A DNA stretch of 45,309 nt, taken from Nitrospirota bacterium. GTDB taxonomy: Bacteria; Nitrospirota; Thermodesulfovibrionia; Thermodesulfovibrionales; Dissulfurispiraceae. Location of the stretch: the NCBI GenBank assembly GCA_004321915.1, contig SCQE01000006.1:1-45309 (forward strand), in the 5' to 3' direction. Both the position numbers and the translations under genes were made by a program. Shown here one piece after another: positions 14,589 to 22,018 of this stretch; position 1 is the first letter of the stretch, and every line of letters begins with the position of its first letter. Under the pieces are notes generated by a model that was not told where the DNA came from, searched no databases, and saw only the letters and a list, made by a program, of their open reading frames with translations.

Positions 14589-16604
14589 ATGGCAAACAAA
14601 TTGAACGTAACTATAGACGGAATAAAGGTCCAAGCGCCTGAAGGGTCAAACCTTATAGACGCAGCTTCGCTGGCCGGCGTGCATATACCGAACCTTTGCT
14701 ACCTCAAGGGTCTTAAGGGCATAGGCGCATGCAGGCTTTGCATGGTAGAGATAGAAGGGCTGAAAGCCCCGATGATAGCCTGCACCACCAAGGTCAAGGA
14801 AGGCATGAAGGTAAACACAAAGAGCGAGAGGCTGATAGAGATGAGGAAGTTTGTCATAGACCTCATCCTCTCGATGCACCCCCTCGACTGCATGACCTGC
14901 ACTAAAGCAGGCGTCTGCAATCTTCAACAGTATGCTTACGATTTCGAGATAAAAGAATCTTCTTTTACGAGGAAGAAATTCGGGTTTGCAGTAGATGAAG
15001 GCAATCCTTTCATCAAGCGCGATCCCGACTACTGCGTGCTTTGCGGCAGGTGCGTGAGGGTCTGCAAAAATCAGGGCACCAATGTATTGGAGTTCATGGG
15101 CAGGGGCGTAGGCTCGAAGGTCACTACCGCAAACGACAAGCCCCTTCAGGATTCGGGCTGCACCTTTTGCGGAAGCTGCATAGATGTCTGCCCTGTCAAC
15201 GCTATACTTGAGGCGGACAGATGGAAGAAAGGCCGTGAATGGGACTATGAAAAGACCGCCTCGGTCTGTCTTCTCTGCGGCAACGCCTGCGATATTACGG
15301 TTTGCACAAAAGACGGCATGGTCATGAAGATCAATTCGGGCGGCGAGGAAGGCGCAGCGGAAAAATATATCTGCGCGTACGGAAGATACGGGTTCGACAG
15401 CGTGAGTTCCGACATCAGGGTTTCGGTCCCGATGAAAAGGGTTGACGGAAAACTTCAGGAAACCACGTGGGAGGACGCCCTAGGAATCGTAGCCGCAGAA
15501 CTCGGCAAAGCAGGCGGCAAGGCCGGTTTTGTAACAAACGCGGCCCTGTTGAATGAGGATGCGCTTGCATTAAAGAAACTTGCAGCCGATTCGGTCGGCA
15601 CAAAAAATATCGATTCCACATTGGGCCTGTACGGAGGAGAGGAAGTGTTCGCCTGCGGCAGCGCGGACTTAGAGCATGCGGATGCGATCGTTCTTGTTGA
15701 CATGGAACCTTGCCAATGGAAGAGGTCTCTTCCTGCGCTGGATGCCGTGATAAGAAGACGGGTCAATTCAGGCGCCAAGCTTGTTGTTGTGAACTCAAAA
15801 GAGACCGCCCTTTCTTCCGTAGCGGCGGTAACTATGACCGGGGACGAATCCGCTTCGCTTATGTCTGTGGCCAAGGCCCTCATCGATAAAGGCGTAAAGG
15901 CCGACAAGAAAATATCAGACGCCGTAGGGCAGGCTTCCGTGTCCGAAGAAGCGGCCAAGGCCGCCGAGATAATTGCAGGCGCTGCAAACCCTGTGATAAT
16001 TTCATCACCGGCGCTGTTCGATTCTGCAGCAAATATCGGGGCCATGAAAGGCAGCGCTATAGCTGCGGCGCCTGAAAGCAATGCAAAAGGGATTGCCTTG
16101 GTCGGACTGAACGGCGGAGGCAAATCGTATAAAGAAATGCTTGAAGCAGAGCTCGACTTGCTTTATGTCGTGGGAGACATTACCGTTGATAAAAGACCCG
16201 ACGCTAAATTCCTGATAGTCCAAACACCGTATATGGGCGGGCTTGCCAAGGATGCGGACATTGTTCTTCCTGCAGCTTCGTGGCTTGAGGCTGACGGCTC
16301 GATAGTCGACGGTTCCGGCCGGCTGAGAACGGTTTCCGCAGCGATAGAAAAGTCAGCCGACGCCAAGGCCCACAAGGATATTTTTATCGGAATATCCAAG
16401 GCCTTAGGCAAACCCGTAAAAGACGCGACTGCTGCCGAAGTGAAGAAACTTGCCAAAACGAAGACAAAGGCGGCTTCCGGTAATTTCTCCCGAAACACGG
16501 CGGCTGAATTTGCTGCTCAGGATGTAATGAGAAAGATTAATGTCTCTGTTGTTGAAGGTTCGAGACTGCTCTGGCTTAAAGAATCCGAAAAAGCTGCCGT
16601 TTAA
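14589..16604 (+). CDS. NuoG-like NADH oxidoreductase / molybdopterin-oxidoreductase-type subunit
   Basis: A 671-residue subunit. Order: plant-type [2Fe-2S] domain (Cys near 36-52 and ACTTK); His-Cys motif SMHPLDCMTCTKAGVC (about 95, HX3CX2CX5C); two ferredoxin clusters (CVLCGRCVRVC about 149; CTFCGSCIDVC about 191); a molybdopterin-family 4Fe-4S motif CLLCGNAC (about 228, fourth Cys in YICAYGRYG); then a molybdopterin-oxidoreductase fold to the end. No Cys or Sec is evident at the usual Mo-ligand position, so as in NuoG the domain may be structural. ATG 14589 has AGGAGG upstream; a longer open frame begins at 14559. Last gene of the operon. Confidence 0.85.
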   Translation: MANKLNVTIDGIKVQAPEGSNLIDAASLAGVHIPNLCYLKGLKGIGACRLCMVEIEGLKAPMIACTTKVKEGMKVNTKSERLIEMRKFVIDLILSMHPLDCMTCTKAGVCNLQQYAYDFEIKESSFTRKKFGFAVDEGNPFIKRDPDYCVLCGRCVRVCKNQGTNVLEFMGRGVGSKVTTANDKPLQDSGCTFCGSCIDVCPVNAILEADRWKKGREWDYEKTASVCLLCGNACDITVCTKDGMVMKINSGGEEGAAEKYICAYGRYGFDSVSSDIRVSVPMKRVDGKLQETTWEDALGIVAAELGKAGGKAGFVTNAALLNEDALALKKLAADSVGTKNIDSTLGLYGGEEVFACGSADLEHADAIVLVDMEPCQWKRSLPALDAVIRRRVNSGAKLVVVNSKETALSSVAAVTMTGDESASLMSVAKALIDKGVKADKKISDAVGQASVSEEAAKAAEIIAGAANPVIISSPALFDSAANIGAMKGSAIAAAPESNAKGIALVGLNGGGKSYKEMLEAELDLLYVVGDITVDKRPDAKFLIVQTPYMGGLAKDADIVLPAASWLEADGSIVDGSGRLRTVSAAIEKSADAKAHKDIFIGISKALGKPVKDATAAEVKKLAKTKTKAASGNFSRNTAAEFAAQDVMRKINVSVVEGSRLLWLKESEKAAV

Positions 16605-16614
16605 GTCCAAATAA

Positions 16615-16665
16615 AAAGGCAGGGCTTGGAAAATTGATTTTCCAAGCCCTGCCTTTGATTTTTTT
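16615..16665. terminator. bidirectional intrinsic terminator
   Basis: A near-perfect 20-bp stem (16615-16634 with 16637-16656, AAAGGCAGGG... arms) is followed by seven T (16659-16665) for the rightward operon. It is preceded by TATTTTT complement for the leftward scpA operon. It separates the convergent nuoG-like and scpA genes. Confidence 0.9.
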
Positions 16666-17461
16666 ATGACTCTGTTTTTTCAGCCGGCGTGTCCTCTTCT
16701 CCCTGAGCTTGCGTGTCTTCCTGCCCGCGCATTATCCAGATGGCGCCGAACTCCTTGTCCTGAAACACCTTGACTATGCCGAGTTTCAGTAATTCGAGAA
16801 GCGCGAGAAATGTGACGATGACCTGAAGCCTTGATTTGTCCGAAGAGAAGACATCTTCGAACTTTACGGTCAGTTCGCTTTCGAGCTTTTCGATGATGGC
16901 CGCGATACGGTCTTTTATGGTCAGGGTTTCCCTCGAAATCATGAGCGCTTCGGGCGGCACGCGTGTGATCATCTTTTTGAGCGCACCCAGCAGATCGAAA
17001 AGATTTACATCGAAAAGGTACGGTTCGGAAGGAACGGTGGTCAGCTCTTTGGTGTCTATGGCCGGTCCCGGGAACACGTTGCTCCAGATGTCCTCCCTCT
17101 CTCTAAGGGTGGTTGACGCCTCTTTGTAGGCCTGATACTCCAGCAGTCTTTGCACAAGGCCTGCGCGCGGGTCTTCCTCATCGGTCACCTCTTCCACATC
17201 CGGGTCCGGGGGCAGCAGCATCCTCGATTTGATATAGATGAGGGTAGCTGCCATCACGAGAAACTCCGACGCGATTTCTAGGTTCAGTTCCTTCATGATC
17301 TCTATGTATTCGAGATACTGCCTTGTTATCACCGCTATCGGGATATCGTAGATGTCGATCTTGTTCTCTTTGATAAGGTGCAGCAGCAGGTCGAGAGGGC
17401 CTTCGAATATAGGCACTTTTATATTGTATTTGTTTACGTCTTCGGCAATATTGGGTTGCAT
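16664..17461 (-). CDS. scpA: segregation and condensation protein A
   Basis: A 265-residue kleisin-family protein that, with ScpB and SMC, forms the chromosome condensation complex. Diagnostic N-terminal sequence: FEGPLDLLLHLIKENKIDIYDIPI (within about 19-42), followed by EFLVMAATLIYIKSRMLLP; a C-terminal winged-helix region ends before a short acidic/polar tail rich in Glu, Gln and Thr. Start ATG 17461 overlaps the hisG stop (TAATG), so it is co-translated with hisG. scpB is not in the window. Confidence 0.93.
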   Translation of the reverse strand: MQPNIAEDVNKYNIKVPIFEGPLDLLLHLIKENKIDIYDIPIAVITRQYLEYIEIMKELNLEIASEFLVMAATLIYIKSRMLLPPDPDVEEVTDEEDPRAGLVQRLLEYQAYKEASTTLREREDIWSNVFPGPAIDTKELTTVPSEPYLFDVNLFDLLGALKKMITRVPPEALMISRETLTIKDRIAAIIEKLESELTVKFEDVFSSDKSRLQVIVTFLALLELLKLGIVKVFQDKEFGAIWIMRGQEDTQAQGEEDTPAEKTES

Positions 17462-18345
17462 TAAGGTATTACCTTGTTGAGAGGATATTCCACTATTCCC
17501 GAAGCCCCGGCGCTCTTTAGTTTAGGTATTATGTCCCTGACCGTTCTTTCGTCTATTATCACATCTATCGCGTACCACTTCTTGTCCGTAAGCGAGGACA
17601 CGGTGGGCGAATGCATTGCGGACAGGAGGCTGAGCACCCGTTTGAAAGATTTGTCCGGCACGTTCATTTTCAGTCCGACCTTCTCTTCCGCTGCAAGCGC
17701 ACCTTTCAGCAGAAGCGCGATATTCTCCATCTTGCGGCGCTTCCATTTGTCCTGCCATGCCTTTTTATTGGCTATAAATCTTGTGGTGGATTCTATAAGA
17801 GTTTCGACTATTCTGAGGTTGTTTGCCCTTAGAGAAGAACCTGTTTCCGTCAACTCGACTATCGCGTCGGCGAGCTTGGGTGGTTTTACTTCGGTTGCGC
17901 CCCATGAAAAATCGACTTCAGCCTTGATGCCTTTGGATTTCAGGAACCTTTTGGTGAAGCCCACAAGTTCGGTTGCTATGCGCTTGCCCTGAAGGTCTTT
18001 TAAAGATTTTATCTTTGAATCGTTAGGTACCGCCACAACCCAGCGCACCGGCCTGAACCCCTCTTTGGCGTATTTGAGTTCAGCAATCTCGACAATATCG
18101 GCATTCTGTTCCTGCACCCAGTCGTACCCGGTCAGACCGCAATCCAGATGCCCGTCCTCAACGTAACGCGCCATTTCCTGCGCCCTGATGAGCATCGACT
18201 CTATTTCCATGTCCTCAAACACCGGATAATAAGAGCGCGAAGAGACGCTGATGTGGTATCCGGCCTTTTTAAAAAGCCTGAGAGTGGATTCCTGAAGGCT
18301 GCCTTTAGGCAAGCCTAGTTTTATAATATTTTTCGAGTTTTTCAT
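17461..18345 (-). CDS. hisG: ATP phosphoribosyltransferase (long form)
   Basis: A 294-residue first enzyme of histidine synthesis, joining ATP and PRPP. N-terminal [23 protein letters not shown] and the PRPP-binding-type [14 protein letters not shown] (about 188) are visible. The C-terminal about 75 residues form the HisG_C regulatory domain, so this is the long, hexameric, histidine-inhibited form that does not need HisZ. ATG 18345 is chosen because AAAGGA lies 9 nt upstream; the frame is open 3 codons further to a TTG. First gene of a two-gene operon with scpA and preceded by a clear promoter. Confidence 0.94.
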   Translation of the reverse strand: MKNSKNIIKLGLPKGSLQESTLRLFKKAGYHISVSSRSYYPVFEDMEIESMLIRAQEMARYVEDGHLDCGLTGYDWVQEQNADIVEIAELKYAKEGFRPVRWVVAVPNDSKIKSLKDLQGKRIATELVGFTKRFLKSKGIKAEVDFSWGATEVKPPKLADAIVELTETGSSLRANNLRIVETLIESTTRFIANKKAWQDKWKRRKMENIALLLKGALAAEEKVGLKMNVPDKSFKRVLSLLSAMHSPTVSSLTDKKWYAIDVIIDERTVRDIIPKLKSAGASGIVEYPLNKVIP

Positions 18346-18384
18346 CAGATGCAATCCTTTCCGTAAGTTTAGATAGAAACTAAT

Positions 18385-18413
18385 ATTTTAAGGGCTGCGC
18401 TTATTTGTGTCAA
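18385..18413 (-). promoter_or_regulatory. sigma70 promoter of hisG-scpA
   Basis: On the minus strand TTGACA (18408-18413), 17-bp spacer, TAAAAT (18385-18390), about 40 bp upstream of the hisG start. Near consensus. Confidence 0.75.
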
Positions 18414-18454
18414 ACCGTTTTTCTACGCGTGGAACTGTTTTAAAAAAGGCCAAA

Positions 18455-18895
18455 TCATTTTGCCCGTTCGAACTCAGCCGGCGACCACCCCGGAACAGTC
18501 AGGGACAGGCGCGATTTATCGAGCGAGTAACCGTAAGCTATCGGCGCAGCTGCCCATTCCATCTGCGGGTTCGGCTTGACAATCAACAGCTCCATGTCTT
18601 TCAGCCCCGGTATCCTTGTCTGTATAGCTTGCTTTTCTTCAGCGGTCAGATCGGTCTTGTACTGCATTTTGTTACCCGGCATGTTTGACATGGACATTGT
18701 TTTATCGTTGAAAAATTCCATCTCAGCCGGGATAAAAGGGCAGGGATTTCCCGCCATGTCCGTAGGTTGGTTTATCAGCTTCCATTTCCCGACAATCTCG
18801 TCCGCCTGCCCGGAATTTGAAGGGGTTGACGACAGGTGAAGCGCGATAAGCATTAATACCGATACAAGTACAGTGGCGATAAATGATCTTTTCAT
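18455..18895 (-). CDS. hypothetical secreted protein
   Basis: A 146-residue protein with an N-terminal signal peptide (KRSFIATVLVSVLMLIALHLSS). The mature part starts with EIVGKWKLINQPTDMAGNPCPF, the GxW strand found in lipocalin-like and related small beta-barrel proteins. A KLINQP...FFNDKTMSMS pattern fits a strand-rich fold. There is a single Cys in the mature part and no lipobox. Start ATG 18895 follows GAGAGG; a GTG lies two codons upstream. Function unknown. Monocistronic, with its own promoter. Confidence 0.65.
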   Translation of the reverse strand: MKRSFIATVLVSVLMLIALHLSSTPSNSGQADEIVGKWKLINQPTDMAGNPCPFIPAEMEFFNDKTMSMSNMPGNKMQYKTDLTAEEKQAIQTRIPGLKDMELLIVKPNPQMEWAAAPIAYGYSLDKSRLSLTVPGWSPAEFERAK

Positions 18896-18925
18896 AAACA
18901 CCTCTCAAGTTGATTTTTTGTTTCT

Positions 18926-18954
18926 ATTATACATTTCTGTTGCCTTTCTGACAG
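18926..18954 (-). promoter_or_regulatory. candidate sigma70 promoter
   Basis: On the minus strand CTGTCA (18949-18954), 17-bp spacer, TATAAT (18926-18931), 31 bp upstream of the secreted-protein start. The -10 is perfect and the -35 weak. Confidence 0.5.
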
Positions 18955-19029
18955 TTCTCAGCATACTTTCCTTTGGCTTAACGCCGGAAATATGCGGCGG
19001 AGTGAAAGATTGATTTAGCACCCATTTCT

Positions 19030-19311
19030 TTATCTTCGCTTTAAATAGTTTTTCAGTTCGCTATAATAATTTTTATGTGGACCAATCATGATTAATTCCA
19101 AGCCGTCTTTAATTACCCTGTATGATAGAAGGTATTGGATTGATTTGATTTTGAATTTATAGACGTGTATTCCTCTGATGTCCCCTTTCTTTTCTTCCCC
19201 AATCAGCTGATTTTTAAGTATCTTTCCAATCTCGTCATCCAATAGGGCTTTTTCTTGTTTTGAGAGCTTTTTGATTTTATTTTCAAACGATCTTGATTGA
19301 TAGATTTTCAT
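19030..19311 (-). CDS. RelE/ParE-type toxin
   Basis: A 93-residue basic protein of the RelE/ParE superfamily: SFENKIKKLSKQEKALLDDEIGKIL (helical N-terminus), then IHVYKFKIKSIQYLLSYRVI and LELIMIGPHKNYYSELKNYL, the strand pattern of the toxin fold. RelE proteins cut mRNA on the ribosome and ParE proteins inhibit gyrase; which applies is not clear. Start ATG 19311, 7 bp after the antitoxin stop. The reading frame is open 21 codons further but that part overlaps the antitoxin gene. Confidence 0.85.
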   Translation of the reverse strand: MKIYQSRSFENKIKKLSKQEKALLDDEIGKILKNQLIGEEKKGDIRGIHVYKFKIKSIQYLLSYRVIKDGLELIMIGPHKNYYSELKNYLKRR

Positions 19312-19318
19312 TATGTGC

Positions 19319-19537
19319 TTATCCAAACTTATATTCTGATTTCTCGCCTTCTTCCAGTTCTTGCAGACCGACAAGTATTTCCTTGATAAGACTGTACGTT
19401 AAGTCTGGATTTTCTTCTGCGCACTTGCCGATTTGTGCCCAGTGTTCGATTTGTCCGGTAACGGATCTATGGTCAATACGACTGTATCTCTTGGCGTCAT
19501 CTACTAATTTCTCTGATATTCTTACGGCAGTTGCCAT
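19319..19537 (-). CDS. ParD-like antitoxin
   Basis: A 72-residue protein matching the ParD-like antitoxin family (ATAVRISEKLVDDAKRYSRI, then HRSVTGQIEHWAQIGKCAEENPDLTY): a ribbon-helix-helix DNA-binding N-terminus and an acidic toxin-binding tail. Shine-Dalgarno AAGGAGG is 8 nt upstream of ATG 19537. It lies directly upstream of the RelE/ParE gene with a palindromic operator in its promoter. Confidence 0.85.
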   Translation of the reverse strand: MATAVRISEKLVDDAKRYSRIDHRSVTGQIEHWAQIGKCAEENPDLTYSLIKEILVGLQELEEGEKSEYKFG

Positions 19538-19576
19538 TTTAAAGTCCTCCTTGTTTTATCGATATTATTCGGTTTT

Positions 19577-19615
19577 ATTTTAACCATTTGCATAGCAAAA
19601 TGCAACGCTATGCAA
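19577..19615 (-). promoter_or_regulatory. promoter and palindromic operator of the ParD-like/RelE pair
   Basis: A perfect 9-bp inverted repeat TTGCATAGC (19588-19596) and GCTATGCAA (19607-19615) has a 10-bp spacer. The -35 TTGCAT (19600-19605, minus strand) lies in the spacer, and TAAAAT (19577-19582) follows after 17 bp. Binding here would block the promoter, as expected for autoregulation. Confidence 0.65.
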
Positions 19616-19656
19616 CAGTTTTATTCATGGGTGCTCTGGAAGTGAGATGTTAACGA

Positions 19657-20193
19657 TTAGTTTGTCGTTTTTTTAATTGCATCACAGCCACCTTCAATAT
19701 CAGGCAAATTTTTGAAATGTAGATATTTCATTCCATTCCACCGCAATACAGCATGGCAGAATCCAGGACCAGCAAGAATTAGATCAGGATATCCTTTATT
19801 TGTAGTTTTTAAACGCTCATAGCCTATGGAGGGAAGATCAAAAATTAATTCATACTTGCCTTTTGAGTTTTTCACGAACAGTGATAGGCATGCTCCTGCG
19901 TGACCACAAGTTAGCCACGTCCCATATGTCACAAATATTTCATCTACTTTATCATTATTAAGATCAACTACTTCCACTCTGGGGGCTGCGACTTCTCCCC
20001 CATACAGCAATCCCTGAGCTGTCTTTGATTCTGTAAATTCAAGCTGTGAGTATATGTATTTTTTATCTTCTTCAGAGAGATTAGATTCTATATCTCCAAA
20101 TAGCAATCGATAACCTTGGGCGTCTTGACTTTGTCCCATTTTCGGAAAAACAAGCAGACTAGCAATGGAAATTATTATTAATATTTTTTTCAT
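19657..20193 (-). CDS. hypothetical secreted protein with FG-GAP-like motif
   Basis: A 178-residue protein beginning with a signal peptide (KKILIIISIASLLVFPKMGQSQ). The mature part contains VEVVDLNNDKVDEIFVTYG (about 90), a Ca-binding FG-GAP/EF-hand-like DxNxDxxxE motif, and four Cys residues (GHAGAC, GFCHAVL and GGCDAI regions) that could form disulfides. ATG 20193 is chosen because it starts the signal peptide; the open frame extends 28 codons further with no similarity. Function unknown. Confidence 0.55.
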   Translation of the reverse strand: MKKILIIISIASLLVFPKMGQSQDAQGYRLLFGDIESNLSEEDKKYIYSQLEFTESKTAQGLLYGGEVAAPRVEVVDLNNDKVDEIFVTYGTWLTCGHAGACLSLFVKNSKGKYELIFDLPSIGYERLKTTNKGYPDLILAGPGFCHAVLRWNGMKYLHFKNLPDIEGGCDAIKKTTN

Positions 20194-20464
20194 ATTATTT
20201 ACGTTCCAGATGCGCGCAGCACGTCGGGAATGAACGTGCTCAGGAGCGCGGGAGCAACCAGCTTCATTGAAAACCAAACAGGCGTTATTTTCCGCAGCCT
20301 TGATTGAGGTGGTCGGTATTCATATAGCTCCGAGTGAGTTTGCTTGTGATGCCCAACATTCATTCTTATATTTATTCTGCATTTTATAGCACAAGGCATA
20401 GTGTGTCAAGCGTTTTTCGGGAAAATTACGGCTTAAAGATTTGAAGATCTGCAGAAGGATGGAA
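20194..20464. other. intergenic region
   Basis: 271 bp without a convincing gene. It contains a perfect 7-bp inverted repeat (AGCACGT 20218-20224, ACGTGCT 20234-20240) inside a GC-rich patch and an AT-rich part near 20355-20400. I see no tRNA, promoter pair or complete attC site. Confidence 0.4.
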
Positions 20465-22018
20465 TTATGATTTTTCCGGCGCTGCCCAAGCTATTATGTT
20501 TTCGACCATCGCACTAATGGTCGCTGTTTCGGGCATTATCGAAACTTTCAGTCCTGATTTCTCTACAGCCTTTGCCGTGACCGGGCCTATGACTGCGATA
20601 GCGGAGTGTTTTAAAAACTCTACCGCGTCTTGACCGAGCATGTCCGTGAAATTGTTGAAGGTGGCTGCGCTTGTGAATGTAGCGATAGAAATTCTGCCCT
20701 CTTTTAAAAAACGGATGAGGCGTTTACCGTGTTTTTCGGGCTTAACAGTGCGGTAGGCCGTAGGCACGTCTATCTCGGCTCCGAGTTCTCTCGCTTTCTG
20801 TGGGAATATTTCCCTTGCCGTCTCAGCCCGTGGGAGCAGAAATCTCATGCCTTTTAGACTATCGACTGCCGACTGTTGACTGTTGACTGCCGAGTGCTGA
20901 CTGAAGACTTTTATCAGTCCTTCCGCATTGAATTCATCGGGGATTAGATCCACCTTCAACGCGTAACTGTTGACCAATTCTGCGGTTTTTGGACCTATGG
21001 CGCAGATCTTTACGCCTTTCATATCCCTAATGTCCCTGCCGCTTTTCACAAATCTTCTGATGAAATATTTAAAGCCGTTTGCGCTTGTGAAGATAAGCCA
21101 GTTGTAGGTTTCTATTTTTGCTATGGCCGCATCCAGTTCTGAGTAGTCTTCAGGCGGCACGGTTTTTATGGTCGGGAATTCGAATATCTCAGCGCCTAGA
21201 TCTTCGAGGGGTTCATAGTCAGCGGAGTACTCGCGGGTGATGAGTATTCTGTGTCCGAACAGAGGTTTTTTCTCGTACCAGTTGAGCGTGTCCCTCAGTT
21301 TTACAACGTCTCCGATGACCATCACAGCAGGTGGTTTTATGTTCTCTTCGGTGATAAGGTCTGCGATGTCTTTAAGCGTGCTCACTACGGTCTTTTGGTC
21401 AGGTCTTGTGCCCCACCTAACGACTGCGGCGGGTGTTTGCGGGGCCTTGCCTTGTTCGATGAGCTTTGATGTTATAGCTCCGATATTTTTTATACCCATA
21501 AGGAATACAAGAGTGTCAAAGCCTGACGCTAATTTCGACCAGTCAATCGTGCTTTCGGGTTTTGTTATGTCTTCGTTGCCGGTTATGACGGCAAACGATG
21601 ATGAGTAGTTTCTATGCGTGAGCGGTATTCCTGCATATGCCGGGGCAGCTATTGACGAGCTTACTCCGGGCACTACTTCAAAGGGAAGGCCTTCGGCAAC
21701 TAGGGCCTCTGCCTCTTCTCCGCCGCGGCCGAAGACAAAAGGGTCGCCGCCTTTGAGCCTGCAAACGATCTTGCCCTCTTTCGCTTTTTCAACTATGGCG
21801 CGGTTTATCTCGTCCTGAGTCATGGCGTGGTGGCCGCCGCGCTTTCCGGCGTAGATGAACTCAGCCTCGTGGTCTATGTAGTTGAGTATCTGCGCGTTGA
21901 GATGAAAATCATAGACTACGGCTTGGGCTTTTTTCAGGCAACGCAGGCCTTTTACAGTCATAAGCCCGATGTCGCCGGGGCCCGCGCCTATCAGGTAGAC
22001 CTTGCCTTTATTTGGCAT
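20465..22018 (-). CDS. cobA-hemD: fused uroporphyrinogen-III C-methyltransferase / uroporphyrinogen-III synthase
   Basis: A 517-residue bifunctional protein. The N-terminal about 245 residues are the SAM-dependent methyltransferase CobA/SUMT (GAGPGD near residue 10; LKGGDPFVFGRGGEEAEAL; VPGVSSSIAAPAYAGIPLTHR), making precorrin-2. The C-terminal part (from about 255) is uroporphyrinogen-III synthase HemD, with a typical FTSANGFKYFI motif. Between residues about 370 and 390 a 7-residue periodic stretch (SQHSAVN-SQQSAVD) is encoded by heptanucleotide repeats. ATG 22018 overlaps the hemC stop by 11 nt; the longer frame lies inside hemC. Last gene of the heme run; it feeds both heme and siroheme/cobalamin branches. 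Confidence 0.92.
   Translation of the reverse strand: MPNKGKVYLIGAGPGDIGLMTVKGLRCLKKAQAVVYDFHLNAQILNYIDHEAEFIYAGKRGGHHAMTQDEINRAIVEKAKEGKIVCRLKGGDPFVFGRGGEEAEALVAEGLPFEVVPGVSSSIAAPAYAGIPLTHRNYSSSFAVITGNEDITKPESTIDWSKLASGFDTLVFLMGIKNIGAITSKLIEQGKAPQTPAAVVRWGTRPDQKTVVSTLKDIADLITEENIKPPAVMVIGDVVKLRDTLNWYEKKPLFGHRILITREYSADYEPLEDLGAEIFEFPTIKTVPPEDYSELDAAIAKIETYNWLIFTSANGFKYFIRRFVKSGRDIRDMKGVKICAIGPKTAELVNSYALKVDLIPDEFNAEGLIKVFSQHSAVNSQQSAVDSLKGMRFLLPRAETAREIFPQKARELGAEIDVPTAYRTVKPEKHGKRLIRFLKEGRISIATFTSAATFNNFTDMLGQDAVEFLKHSAIAVIGPVTAKAVEKSGLKVSIMPETATISAMVENIIAWAAPEKS
20857..20912. repeat. heptanucleotide tandem repeat inside cobA-hemD
   Basis: Eight consecutive 7-bp units with consensus GACTGCY: GACTATC, GACTGCC, GACTGTT, GACTGTT, GACTGCC, GAGTGCT, GACTGAA, GACTTTT. 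Because 3 units equal 21 bp, the array keeps the frame and encodes a 7-residue period (SQHSAVN, SQQSAVD) in the HemD half. Confidence 0.85.

Noticed and set aside
15455-16123. 222-residue minus-strand open frame
   Set aside because: Ala/Ser-rich antisense shadow of the NuoG-like gene.
20200-20400. possible integron attC site
   Set aside because: Has a GCCCAAC-like heptamer and inverted repeats but no correctly placed GTTRRRY partner.
20857-20912. tandem repeat as a possible CRISPR array
   Set aside because: Units are 7 bp, contiguous and coding; no spacer-repeat structure.
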